Assembly: GCF_023509825.1 (NCBI RefSeq)
Contig: NZ_JAKQXY010000001.1
Location: forward strand, 310,001 to 374,000
Length of the DNA: 64,000 bases
Direction of reading: 5' to 3'
Origin: Spiroplasma attinicola
GTDB lineage: Bacteria; Bacillota_I; Bacilli_A; Mycoplasmatales; VBWQ01
In this document: piece after piece, positions 20,288 through 29,998 of the stretch
Layout: the number at the start of each line of letters is the position of its first letter
Position numbering within the stretch: the stretch's first letter is position 1
Position numbers and translations under genes: made by a program
The notes under the pieces: model-generated
The model's database searches: none
The model's input: the letters and a program-made list of their open reading frames with translations, nothing else
Told to the model about the DNA's origin: nothing

Positions 20288-20899
20288 ATGAATAAAATTT
20301 GACAATTACTATCAAGTACTTTAATTTTGGTTTGTAGCATTAGCAATGTTAAAATCGCTAATCAATCACAAATTGAAATAAAAGAAAATAATTTTAAAAC
20401 TAATAATGAACCAATTAATAATTCTACTTTAAACCATTTTTTAATAACAAATGAAAATTACAACTATAATCTACTAATTAATATTGCTTGACAAAATAAA
20501 ACAAAAACAATAAGTAATACAAATTTAGAATCATCAACATTGAAATTAAATAAATCATTACCAAAAAAGAAAAACCAAAACTTAATCCTTATGACAACTA
20601 TATCAACATTAACAATTAGTTTTTTATTAATCATTATTGTTTTGAAATCTCGATTTAAAAAGGGGATTGGAGTTAAAAAAAACAAAAATGGTAAAAATTC
20701 TTATTATTCGGTAAATAAAAATAAAAACAAAAAAAGTGAAGAAAATACAGTACTAAAACCTTCACGACAAGAAAAAAATATTATTAAAATGCAAAAGAAA
20801 ATTAAAAAATATCAAACTAAAATAAAAAAAGCAAAAAAGATGATGAAAATTAAGAGAAAGGACAATTTTGATGAAAAATCTAATTCCAAAATCAATTAA
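20288..20899 (+). CDS. Membrane protein with external N-terminal part and basic tail
   Basis: 203 aa. An N-terminal signal-like helix (about 5-22), an Asn-rich region, a second helix (about 98-117, LTISFLLIIIVLK) and a strongly basic C-terminal tail (about 118-203). The tail includes SRQEKNIIKMQKKIKKYQ, nearly the same as the end of the VirB6-like protein. The gene overlaps the start of virB4 by 29 nt, indicating coupling. Function unknown; likely part of the channel or its cytosolic assembly. Confidence 0.65.
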
Positions 20900-23558
20900 T
20901 AAAAGCAAACTAACAATTTGGCGAAACATTAGCTTAATTGATTTTTTAATTATTCTTGGATGAATTTCTTTGAGTGGCATGTTTATTTTTGGATTACCAT
21001 TAAAAAATTGAGCAAAAATTTTAGGTATTGTTTTATTAAGCATCTTTGTTTTTCCTTTAATTATTCAAGTACAGCCTGGAATTAAAGGATGAAATGCAAT
21101 TATCTTACTATTTACTCATTGATCAATGGTTAAAATATATAAAAAAAATAATAGTAATGATACTAGTTTATTAGTAGCTTATGATAAAGCTATAGGTGAA
21201 TATTTTGTTCAATCTGAAAAATTTAATGGTAAAAAAAAATTAATTGGCGCTATTAACGTTAAAGGTTTTGATATTACTTTATTAAATCCTAGTGAACAAC
21301 AATTACGATTACAAGATTTACAAGATGCATTAAAATTTACTAACTTTCCGATGACTTTTTTAAAATTAGACAAACCATTAGAATTTAAAAAAACAATTAA
21401 ATATTATCAAGATAAATTACTAAAACTTAAAAGTGATTATGAAAATCAGAAATTAACAGAAGTTGGTTTTTTAGCAAGAAAAAAACAAATTAAAAGTTTA
21501 ATTACAACTTTAGAAAAAGATTTAATAATTACTGATGAAGGTATTAAAACCAAGAAATATTTTTATATTTTTGTTTATGGTAATAATGAAGAAGAGTTAT
21601 TAGAAAATATGACACTCTTAGAAAATAAATTAGTCAATGGAAATTTTATTTGTGAATGATTAAGCAATCTTGAAATAGTTCAAACCTTACAATTAATTTG
21701 AAATCCTTATGCTAATCTCATAACTAAAGAAGAATTTGAAAAAAATAAAGCAAACCTTAGTAATTTATTATCTTTTCAAGAATTCAATTTACATAAAACA
21801 CATTTCATCGCTGATAAACTTTATTATTCAATTAATGGAATTTATGATTATCCATTATTGGCTATTGATTTATGAGGTGCTGTCTTAGCATGTAATGAAC
21901 AAACAATAATTTGAAACATTAATCCAGTTGATGATCAAAAAATGAAAATTGCTTTAAACAAAGCAATTAATAATGCTTTCACTAAACAATTTATGACTAA
22001 ATCTCATATTAATCGTAGTGAAAACGAATATGAACTTAGTGCTTATCAACAATTAGTAGAAGATATTAACGGTTCTAGTGAAGTTATTAAAAATGTTAAC
22101 ATTTTATTTTTAAACTATGGCACTAGTGCTAAAGTATTAAAACAATCACAAATAAGATTAAAAAAAGCTTTAAGAGAACTAGACATGAAAGTTAATCCTT
22201 TGCATTTTCGACAATTAGATGCTTTTAATGCTTTTCTACCCAAAAATTATGATCCTCTAATTTTGAAAATTGGTCGTGAAATGCCTTGTGCCACACTTGC
22301 TGCTTCTTTTCCATTTATGGCTAGTGGTTTAAATGATGAAAAAGGCATGTATCTTGGACAAAGTAATATTTCTAATGCAATCTTATTTGATCCTTTTAAA
22401 TTAAATCATGAAAGAAAAAATCATAATCAAATTATTATTGGTACAAGTGGATCAGGTAAATCATTTACAACAAAGAAAATGATTGCATTTCATCTGAATA
22501 TGGGAAGAAATGTAATTGTAATTGATCCTGAAAGAGAATATAAAAATTTATGTAATTACTATGATGGTCAATGAATTGATACTGGTGATGCTTCAGTTGG
22601 TAAAATCAATCCATTACAAGTATTAGATAATAACTTTAAAGATGTTTCAGATAATAAAGAAAAAAATCACAATAATATTGAAACACTAATGGATGAAGAA
22701 AATTCTGCTCCTGTTTCTAATCATTTACGTTTATTAACACAATGATTTAAAACTTTATACTCTGATTTTAATGATCGAGAATTTAATTTATTAATTAAAT
22801 ATTTAAAAAAATTGTATCAAAAATGAAATATAACTAATCAAGTTAATGTTAACAAATTAAATAATAATCAATTTCCAACAATGACTGATTTTTATAATCT
22901 TTTAATTGCAGAAGACAAAGACAATTCAAACTTACTTTTAAAAGAATTTATTGATGTTATTGGAACAGATTTTTTAAATGATGGTAAATATGAAAACTTA
23001 TGAAATGGTCACACAACTTTAGTTTTTACTAACCAATTAGTTGTTTATGATGTCTTAACTTTATTTGAACAAGATGAAGCTAAAGTAACAGCAGCCCAAT
23101 TACATTTAGTACTAGCAACAATAAAGGCTGAAGTTAAACATAATAGATTTAGAAATGAAAATGAAATCGTTATTATTGTTGACGAAGCACACTTGGCAAT
23201 TGATAAAGATAATCCAGTTGCTTTGAATTTTATGTATCAAATGGTCAAAAGAATTAGAAAATATCAAGGAGCAATTATTATTACAACACAAAATTTAAAT
23301 GATTTTACTGGAACTGAAGAAATCAAAAAGAAAACAACAGCAATGATTAATAATACGCAATATTCTTTAATTTTAAATCTAGCACCGCAAGATTTAGAAG
23401 ATGTTGCTACTTTATACAAAAGTTATGGAGGATTAACTGCAACAGAAAGAGATTACATTGCCCGAGCTGGTAAAGGCGAAGCATTACTTGTTGTTTCAGG
23501 GTATGAACGACATTGTATTACTATTGAAGCTAATAAAACAGAACAAGCAATTTTTTAA
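20871..23558 (+). CDS. virB4: VirB4-family conjugal transfer ATPase (TraE-like)
   Basis: 895 aa in one frame with UGA as Trp. The N-terminus has two or three membrane helices (about 20-90), as in mollicute TraE proteins. The ATPase domain has Walker A IIIGTSGSGKSFTTKK (about 521-536), followed by VIVIDPEREYKNL, and Walker B IVIIVDEAHLAID (about 766-778), then an arginine-finger region ITTQNLNDFTG. VirB4 energises pilus or channel assembly and substrate passage. Start 20871 has AAAGGA 8 nt upstream. It is homologous in kind to the ATPase of mollicute ICEs and Spiroplasma plasmids (family knowledge). Confidence 0.93.
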
Positions 23559-23579
23559 AAAATAGAAAGAGAAACAAAT

Positions 23580-24086
23580 ATGCCGAAAATAAATGATGAT
23601 AATTTATATCAAAAATCTAACGAATTAGATCGAAAAGAAGAAATTTTAAATCGAAAATATTTATATTTGAAGGAAACAACTGGAATCTTATATCAAGAAC
23701 ATCTTAATTTAAAAAAAGAAGGTGATTTTTCCAAATCCTTAAAAAGAATTTTTAAATCAAAAACTGATCAAGATAAAAAAATTAAAAATTATAATGTTTT
23801 AAAAAACAAATTTTTAGAACAAGAACAAGAATTTCTTACTGAAACAAGTGATTTTTTAAAAAAAGGAGAAGAACTCAATCGTGAAATAAATCAATTTTTA
23901 GTTAAAGAAAATCAATATTTGAGCAAATCAGTAATTCCTAGTTGAAAAGAAGTAAATGAAAATGCAAAAGATAAAAATGAAGAACTTAAAAAAATTAAAG
24001 AATATTATGAAAAACAAATTGAATTCGAAAATCAAAAAGAAAAGCAATTAGAAAAAACTGAATCAGAATACGAAGTACTATATTAA
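23580..24086 (+). CDS. Coiled-coil protein, 168 aa
   Basis: Starts 21 nt after virB4 behind AGAAAGAG. Nearly the whole chain is charged and helical (Lys, Glu, Asn, Leu), with heptad spacing, no signal peptide and no membrane helix. One UGA Trp (PSWKEV). It opens a run of coiled-coil proteins that fills the gap between the VirB4 and VirD4 genes. Cytosolic structural or substrate-adaptor role is inferred only. Confidence 0.6.
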
Positions 24087-24119
24087 AAATTAAGTTCATA
24101 TTTATGAAAACTCAATTTT
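24086..24119 (+). terminator. Imperfect hairpin after 168-aa gene
   Basis: AAAATTAAGTT and AACTCAATTTT form a mismatched stem followed by TAATT. It overlaps the stop codon of the 168-aa gene. Confidence 0.45.
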
Positions 24120-24146
24120 AATTAAGATAAAAATAAGGAGGAAAAT

Positions 24147-24575
24147 ATGCCAAAAAATACTAATAAATCTGAAATCCAAAATCCAACATCGTATGAAGAG
24201 ATAGAACTTATCAATATTAAACCAGAAAATCAAAATCAAGATAACAAAAATCATTCTATTCAATCAAAAGAAGAATTTTTCAAATCATTAAAAGCATTTA
24301 ATTTAGAAGAAAAAATGGAAAACATTCGTAAAAAAGCTGAATTAATTAATGAAAAAAGTGATGAATGAAATAAAATGAACCTTTCTTTAATTAAAGAAAA
24401 TGAAAAATTAAAAAATGAAAATCAAATTGTGGTTAAAAACTATCGAACTTTACTCAATGAAAAGCAAGAATTAGAAGCAGTAATAGCACAATTAAAAAGA
24501 AAATATGAGTTAATCCAGGAAAATCAAAAATTAAAACAAACAAAAGAAAAAATTAATTCAGAATTTGAACGCTAA
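24147..24575 (+). CDS. Coiled-coil protein, 142 aa
   Basis: ATG after AAGGAGG. A polar N-terminal third, then a continuous coiled coil (about 60-142) with the motif IKENEKLKNENQ, which also occurs in the 272-aa protein at the far end of the array. One UGA Trp. Its TAA stop lies inside the stem of the following hairpin. Probably a structural or adaptor protein of the conjugation module; no known family recognised. Confidence 0.6.
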
Positions 24576-24595
24576 TAAAGTAATTTATTAGCGTT
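24568..24595 (+). terminator. Cassette hairpin 1
   Basis: AACGCTAATAAA / TTTATTAGCGTT, perfect 12-bp stem, 4-nt loop, then TTTTATTTTTA. The same hairpin recurs at 25373 and 25733. Confidence 0.8.
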
Positions 24596-24631
24596 TTTAT
24601 TTTTAAAACTAATGAAAAGAGGAACCAAACA

Positions 24632-24814
24632 ATGCCAAATTTATGAGAAAGAGAAAAACAAAAAGAAAGCAAAATCCAACAAGAAAGAGAAAAAGCAGAA
24701 AAATACGACAGAGAAATACAAAGACAAGAACAAGAAAGAGCAGAAAGACAAAGACAAAATCGAGAAATAAATCAAGAAAGAAGAAAAAGAGAAAAAGACG
24801 ATCGACAAAGATAA
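24632..24814 (+). CDS. Array protein 1: K/R/E/Q-rich peptide, 60 aa
   Basis: ATG 24632 lies 9 nt after AGAGG within a leader shared by several array genes (AATGAAAAGAGGA...AACAATG). The product starts MPNLW (Trp from UGA) and continues as an almost pure Lys/Arg/Glu/Gln helix, with no signal and no hydrophobic core. A second frame is also open here because the DNA is purine-only repeat; this frame is preferred for its ribosome-binding site and the shared leader. Function unknown. Confidence 0.5.
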
Positions 24815-24834
24815 AAAAGTTAATATAACATTTC

Positions 24835-24862
24835 AACTTTAATAAATTAATTTATTAAAGTT
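24835..24862 (+). terminator. Cassette hairpin 2 (variant)
   Basis: AACTTTAATAAA / TTTATTAAAGTT, 12-bp stem around TTAA. It has the same geometry as the AACGCTAATAAA hairpins with a diverged base of the stem. Confidence 0.6.
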
Positions 24863-24893
24863 CATCATAAAAATAGAAAGAAGATATCAGTTA

Positions 24894-24980
24894 ATGCCAG
24901 AACCAAAAAAAGATCAAAACAGAACTGCTAAAGAGAATTATGTCAGGCGTAAAAAACAAAAAAATTCTTCAATAAAATAA
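24894..24980 (+). CDS. Array protein 2: basic 28-aa peptide (doubtful)
   Basis: A short frame MPEPKKDQNRTAKENYVRRK followed by eight more residues. It begins with MP like several neighbours but has only a weak AGAAAGAAGA upstream. It could be a decayed array member. Confidence 0.3.
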   Translation: MPEPKKDQNRTAKENYVRRKKQKNSSIK

Positions 24981-25022
24981 TAAAAAGAATGAATTTTTCC
25001 TAGTTCTCGACTTGAAATTTAT

Positions 25023-25139
25023 ATGAAATCAAAAATAAAAATAATTAAATTCATGAAAAAAATTATAAAAATTGAAAAAACAACAAAAAAATCCAAATTT
25101 GAATGAAAAGAATTCAAATTTAAAGATAACTTAAATTAA
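25023..25139 (+). CDS. Array region: Lys/Ile-rich 38-aa frame (doubtful)
   Basis: ATG-started frame with one UGA Trp and no good ribosome-binding site. Its 3' half covers an inverted repeat (AAATTTGAAT 25095-25104 / ATTCAAATTT 25112-25121), which may be the real feature. Possibly non-coding. Confidence 0.2.
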
Positions 25140-25174
25140 TAAAAATTAACACAAAAGAAAAGAGGTATTAAACA

Positions 25175-25348
25175 ATGTGAAATAACGGAAATAGAAGTCT
25201 TAATGATCAACACGAAGAATGAAATAGACAACAAAGAGAAAGAGAACAACAAAGAGAACAAGAAAGACAAAGACGTCAAAGAGAACAACAAAGAGAACAA
25301 GAACGACAAAGACGAGAACGAGAACAAAGACAACACGGACAACGATAA
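25175..25348 (+). CDS. Array protein 3: R/E/Q-rich peptide, 57 aa
   Basis: ATG 25175 preceded by AAAAGAGGTATTAAACA, a variant of the array leader. The start MWNNGNRSLNDQHEEWNR contains two UGA tryptophans, then a Glu/Arg/Gln repeat (QREQ, ERQRR units) runs to the stop. The NG-N-R start resembles the SNGR start of array proteins 4 and 6. Single helix or coiled coil expected; function unknown. Confidence 0.5.
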
Positions 25349-25372
25349 AAAAGAAAAATTAACATAAATCTA

Positions 25373-25400
25373 AACGCTAATAAATTACTTTATTAGCGTT
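25373..25400 (+). terminator. Cassette hairpin 3
   Basis: AACGCTAATAAA / TTTATTAGCGTT, identical stem to hairpin 1, followed by the same TTTTATTTTTAAAAC and then the leader of the next array gene. Confidence 0.8.
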
Positions 25401-25436
25401 TTTATTTTTAAAACGAATGAAAAGAGGAATTAAGCA

Positions 25437-25706
25437 ATGTCAAATGGAAGAGATAAAAACTACGACGAAATTAAAAGACGTCAAAAAGAAGAATTAAGAA
25501 AAACTACAGAAGAAGCAAGACAACGAAGAGAAGAAGCAGTACGACAACAAAAAGAAAGAATTCAAAAAGAAAAACAAGCAAGAGAACAGCAAAAAAAAGA
25601 ACAATATCAAAGAGAACAACAAAGAGAACAAAGAGAAAAAGAAAGAAAAATTATGGAAGCAGCAGCTAGACGAGAAAAAGAAGCAAGAAGAAATATAGAA
25701 AGATAA
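25437..25706 (+). CDS. Array protein 4: K/R/E/Q-rich, 89 aa
   Basis: ATG behind the array leader (AATGAAAAGAGGAATTAAGC). The protein opens MSNGRDKNYDEIKRRQKEE and ends in EKERKIMEAAARREKEARR; both parts have clear counterparts in array protein 6, so the two are paralogues. No signal, no hydrophobic segment. Such single-alpha-helix compositions can bind RNA or DNA or act as spacers; no function is claimed. Confidence 0.55.
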   Translation: MSNGRDKNYDEIKRRQKEELRKTTEEARQRREEAVRQQKERIQKEKQAREQQKKEQYQREQQREQREKERKIMEAAARREKEARRNIER

Positions 25707-25732
25707 ATAACAAAAAACTAATCAAGAATTTG

Positions 25733-25760
25733 AACGCTAATAAAATAATTTATTAGCGTT
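25733..25760 (+). terminator. Cassette hairpin 4
   Basis: AACGCTAATAAA / TTTATTAGCGTT around ATAA, third exact copy of the stem in the array. Confidence 0.8.
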
Positions 25761-25792
25761 TTAAAAAAAATAATGAAAAGAGGAATTAAGCA

Positions 25793-25984
25793 ATGCCAGA
25801 CGAAAAAACAAAACAAAAAATAGAAAGACTTTCAAGAGAAGAAGCAAGCAAACTAAGAGAAGAAGCAAAAAGACGAACAGAAGAGATAAACAAACGAATA
25901 GAGGAAACAAATAGACAAATAAAAGAAGCAAGAGAAAAAAGAGCAAAAAGACAAAGAGACGAACGAAATCGATGAGAACGTTAA
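25793..25984 (+). CDS. Array protein 5: charged helical peptide, 63 aa
   Basis: ATG behind the shared leader AATGAAAAGAGGAATTAAGC. Sequence MPDEKTKQKIERLSREEASK and on is a regular amphipathic coiled coil (I/L every 3-4 residues), less extreme in composition than its neighbours. The end NRWER needs UGA as Trp. Only 40 nt separate it from array protein 6, with no hairpin between. Confidence 0.5.
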
Positions 25985-26024
25985 CAAAAAGAATATAAAA
26001 AACAATGAAAAGAAGAGTTAAACA

Positions 26025-26393
26025 ATGTCAAACGGAAGAAATATAAACTACAACAAAATTGAAAAACAGCAAAGAGAAGAAAAAGTAAGACAAGATATAG
26101 AAGCAGAAAAAGAAGCAAGAGCAAAAAGCCAAAGAGAAAGACAAGAAAAGTATATACAACGATACGAAAAATATAAAAGGGAAAAACGTCAAAAAGAAAC
26201 AAAAAGAATACCTACAGAAAAAGAAAGAAAAATAGCAGAAGCAAAACAAAAAGAGCAAGAAAGAAAAATTCTGGAAAAAGCAGCAATACGAGAAAGAGAA
26301 GAATGACAAAAAAGAATTGAAACAGAAAGAAAATCATTAGAAATAGAAAGAAAAATTAGAGAAAAAGTAGCTCAACAAGAAAAAGAAAGGTAA
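26025..26393 (+). CDS. Array protein 6: K/R/E/Q-rich, 122 aa
   Basis: The leader CAATGAAAAGAAGAGTTAAACA is a variant of the array leader. The start MSNGRNINYNKIEKQQREE and inner KERKIAEAK / QERKILEKAAIREREEW match array protein 4, with the C-terminal block extended. Reading through one UGA Trp gives 122 aa. Highly charged helix; function unknown. Confidence 0.55.
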
Positions 26394-26494
26394 ATAATAA
26401 AAACAAAAAACTAATCCAAAATTTGAAGACTAATAAATTAATCTACTAACATTTATTTTAAAAAAGAAAAACATAATTAAAAAGGAGTCAAAAA

Positions 26495-26770
26495 ATGTCA
26501 AGCGAAAAAGATGATGAAAAAAAAGAAAAAATAACAAAAGTAATTGATCAAGAAATATTAGAAATGAACGATCATCAAATAGAAACAGCAATAAGAGAAC
26601 AAAAAGAGCAAGAAAGAAAAGACAGAGAAAATAAGATTAGAGAAGCAAAAAGAAGCGTAAGAATAAGATCTTTAAGAAAAGATTGAAAAGAACAAGAAGA
26701 AAGAAGAACAAAAAGAGAACAAGAGGAAAAACTAAGACAATTAAGAGAACAATATGAAAACCAAAGATAA
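26495..26770 (+). CDS. Array protein 7: charged helical protein, 91 aa
   Basis: AAAAAGGAGTC provides a strong ribosome-binding site. The N-terminal part (MSSEKDDEKKEKITKVIDQE, then EMNDHQIETAIREQ) is more complex and acidic; the C-terminal half is the usual R/E/Q helix, complete only with UGA as Trp (KDWKEQE). A degenerate hairpin (TAATAAATTAATTTATTA) follows at about 26812-26829. Confidence 0.55.
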
Positions 26771-26863
26771 GAACAAAAAAGATAAATAAAACTAATCAAG
26801 AATTTGAAGACTAATAAATTAATTTATTAACGTTTATTTAAACCAGAAAGAAGGTGCTAACTA

Positions 26864-27112
26864 ATGCCAGATTCATTAGACTTACAAAGAATAGAACAAG
26901 AACAAAGACAAGCAAGAGAAAGAAGAATAAGAGAAGAACAAAGAGAACAAGAAGAAATAGAAGAAAGAAGATTGCTAGCCTTATACGATGAACTAACAGA
27001 GCAAGGATGACCAGACTATGAAGAAAGACAAAGACGAGAAAAAGAAGAAACAAACAAAAAACGAGAAGAAAAATTAAGAAAAATAGAAGAAGAATACGGT
27101 CCAGAACGATAA
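26864..27112 (+). CDS. Array protein 8: charged helical protein, 82 aa
   Basis: ATG after AGAAAGAAGGTG. MPDSLDLQRIEQEQRQARER begins a helix interrupted by a more structured LLALYDELTEQGWPDYEER (Trp from UGA), which breaks the pure repeat pattern and argues that this reading frame is real. Ends EEEYGPER. Function unknown. Confidence 0.55.
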
Positions 27113-27136
27113 ATAAGAAAGGAAGAAAATAAAGAA

Positions 27137-27955
27137 ATGCCAAAAGATGAATACACACTTATGTTAAAAGAAGAAAATCAACAATTAAAAGCAATAAACA
27201 AAAAAATCACAATTAAAACAGAAAAAATAACAAAAGAAAATGAAAAATTAAAAAATGAAAATCAAAATTTACAAAAAGAAATTGATGTTAAGAAAAAACT
27301 AACTGAATTTTTATCGAATAAAATAAAAAGCAATCAACCTTTTGATCAAGAACTTCTAAACTTATTAGAAACAAACTTAAATCTAAAAATGGAAAATAAA
27401 GATTTAGATGAAAAAACAGCACAACTAAAATATGAAAATCAAAATATTAGTGCTTTAATTGCTTCAATTAAAGAAAATAATAATATTAATTTGAAAAAAG
27501 AAATATCTTCTAATCAAAAAGCACCAACAAAAAATCATGAATTAATAGAAGAATGTAAAACTTTAAATAAAGAACAACTAAATTTAAGTAAACAGCTTCA
27601 TTCTGCAAAGCAAAAAAATAAGAATTTAACAAAAACAAATCGAAAAATGAAACCAATCAAGGAATACTATAATCGACAAATTAGTACTTTAATGGGAAAA
27701 GAAATATCTTTTGATGATAAAAACGAAGCAATATTAAAAAAACAAGCAGAATTAAAATCTGAAAAAGAAAATTTAAAAAAAGATATTAAACATTTAACGA
27801 ATGAAAGACAATTTTCCAAATTTTATTCATCACGCTTAAAAAAAGAAAATGACTCTTTAAAAAAAGAAGTTATAAAATTCAAAGATATCTTGTTACCTTT
27901 AGAGAAAAAACAACGAGAAAAATCAGCAATTGATAAAAAAGAATTTGAAATTTAA
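27137..27955 (+). CDS. Long coiled-coil protein, 272 aa
   Basis: Follows array protein 8 by 24 nt with GAAAGGAAG upstream. The full length is coiled coil with several KENEKLKNENQ-type heptads (about 35-60, 85-110), similar to the 142-aa protein at the other side of the array, and no membrane segment. It ends directly before a strong terminator, so it closes the VirB4-side transcription unit. Possibly a cytosolic scaffold of the transfer apparatus; inferred. Confidence 0.6.
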   Translation: MPKDEYTLMLKEENQQLKAINKKITIKTEKITKENEKLKNENQNLQKEIDVKKKLTEFLSNKIKSNQPFDQELLNLLETNLNLKMENKDLDEKTAQLKYENQNISALIASIKENNNINLKKEISSNQKAPTKNHELIEECKTLNKEQLNLSKQLHSAKQKNKNLTKTNRKMKPIKEYYNRQISTLMGKEISFDDKNEAILKKQAELKSEKENLKKDIKHLTNERQFSKFYSSRLKKENDSLKKEVIKFKDILLPLEKKQREKSAIDKKEFEI

Positions 27956-27974
27956 AATAAATTTACTTATTACT

Positions 27975-28006
27975 ATGAGTTCAATCAAAAATTGAACTCA
28001 TTTTTT
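27975..28006 (+). terminator. Strong terminator after array
   Basis: ATGAGTTCAAT / ATTGAACTCAT, perfect 11-bp stem, 5-nt loop, T run. Confidence 0.88.
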
Positions 28007-28058
28007 AATTTCAATTACTTTATTAAAAAAATCAAGATTTAAAAATAGGAGAATAACA

Positions 28059-29933
28059 ATGAAAAATAATCATTATAAAAAACCAGTTTTACTTGGATTA
28101 ATTATTATTCCAATTTTATTTTTTATCTTAGCAACAATTATTGGAATGTTTATTACTTTTAGTAAAAATGGTATTATTTTTGATTTAATAAAATATTGAA
28201 AAAATGTTTTTGGTATTTTCTATTATTGATTATTAGCACTTTTATTAAGTATAGTAATATATTTTTATTTTATTTATTATATCTGCTTTGCTCAAAAATT
28301 TGAACCAAAACTAAAAGCAACAAAATATAAAAATTTTGGTAATGCTAATTGATTAAGTAAGAATGAAATAAATAAATTGTATCCTTTAGTTACTAGTATC
28401 GATAATAAAAATAATAATCATGGTTTTGTTGTTAATAGTAAAAAAACTGGAAATACAGTATTTTATAATCTTAGAACTAATACTCACAGCTTAATCATTG
28501 GTGGTACAGGTAGTGGTAAAACTCAAGGACTAGTTTTACCAACAATTCATATTAATGGAAAAAGTCAAACTAAACCTAGTATGGTTCTGACCGATGTTAA
28601 GGGCGAACTATATCAAATTCAAGGAAAATTTTTGCAAAATCAAGGTTATAATGTCAAAGTTCTTAATTTACGAAATATTAAAGGAAGTATTGCTTGAAAT
28701 CCTTTACAAATGATTTACAATCAATTTAAATTATTCCTATTAACTAATGATGAACAAGAAAAATTACATTTAAAAGTTTTAATTCAATCTGATATTCAAG
28801 ATTTAACTAAAACATTATTTGTTAATAAAAATCAAACTGATCCATTTTGAAATGATAGTGGCGCGTTAATTACTGAAGCTATTATTTTAGGAATATTAGA
28901 AAAAACTGAAATTTTAATTGCTGATGATATTAACGAAAATAATCAAACAATTGAACAATTATTAGAAACATACTTACCTGCTACGAGATTTAATCTATCA
29001 TCAGTTGCAGTTATAATTTCTTTAGAATATGATATGATCGATTGATTTGATGCTTTACCTGAAACAAGTATTGCTAAATTAACAGCAAATCAAATATTAC
29101 AATCAGGATCAAAAACACTAACTAGTATTTTAATGACAATGTCAACAACATTATCAATTTTTAAAAATAACTTTATTCGTAATCTTACTTGTAATAATGA
29201 TTTAGATTTTAATGAATTTATTAATAAGCCAACGGCTTTATTTATTGTTGTGCCTGATGAAAATCAAAATTATTATATTTTTGTTACTTTATTAATTTCC
29301 CAACTTTATAAATTTTTAGTTATTGCAGCAAATAACACCAGCGCTAGTAAATTGCCAAGACCAGTATACTTTTTATGCGATGAATTTGGTAATGTGCCAG
29401 CAATTCCCAATATTGAAATAATGATAACTATTTCTCGTAGTAGAAATATCTTTTTTCAATTAATTATCCAAGATTTACAACAATTAAAAGAAAAGTATGG
29501 TCATGAAAAAGCTAATATTATTTATACTAATTGTAGTTTACATATCTTTTTACAAACAATGGACTTAGAAACTGCTGAGCGCTATAGTAAAATGATTGGT
29601 GAGAAAACAATAATTGAAGTCTCAACTAGTGGTAAAGCTGTTAATAAAGTCAATGGAAAAATTATTAGTTCTTCAAGAATTAATGATAAAGATGATTCAA
29701 GAAGTCAATCTCAAAGCTTAAGAGGACATGTTTTAATTTCAGCGAGTGATTTAATGAAACTACCAGCTGGAGAAGCAGTTATTTTTTATGCTAGAGAAAA
29801 TCCTTTTAGAGCAAATTTAGTTCCATGACATAAAATAAGTTCTAAAAATCCAGAACCAATAGTAATTGATACGGAAGTAAAATTAATTAATTTTGAAAAG
29901 GATTTTTATTACGATATTAAAAAATATTACTAA
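28059..29933 (+). CDS. virD4: VirD4/TraG-family coupling ATPase
   Basis: 624 aa, one frame with UGA as Trp, ATG after AGGAG. Two N-terminal membrane helices (about 9-35 and 52-83) precede an ATPase domain with Walker A GGTGSGKTQGLVLP (about 148-161), the TraG-type VLTDVKGELY, and Walker B YFLCDEFGNVPAIPN (about 436-450), then SRSRNIFFQLIIQDLQQLK, the typical coupling-protein sensor region. It recruits DNA-relaxase complexes to the channel in conjugation. A relaxase partner is not visible in the window. It is transcribed separately from the virB4 unit, after a terminator. Confidence 0.93.
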
Positions 29934-29998
29934 AAAAGTTCTTTTATTCTTACATCCATTAAGGTTATAATATGCCATAAGTGGAGGGGAAATACTAT

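Noticed and set aside
24609-27158. Leu/Phe/Val-rich minus-strand frames across the cassette array
   Set aside because: Complement of GAA/AGA/CAA codons gives TTC/TCT/TTG strings; they are composition shadows without ribosome-binding sites.
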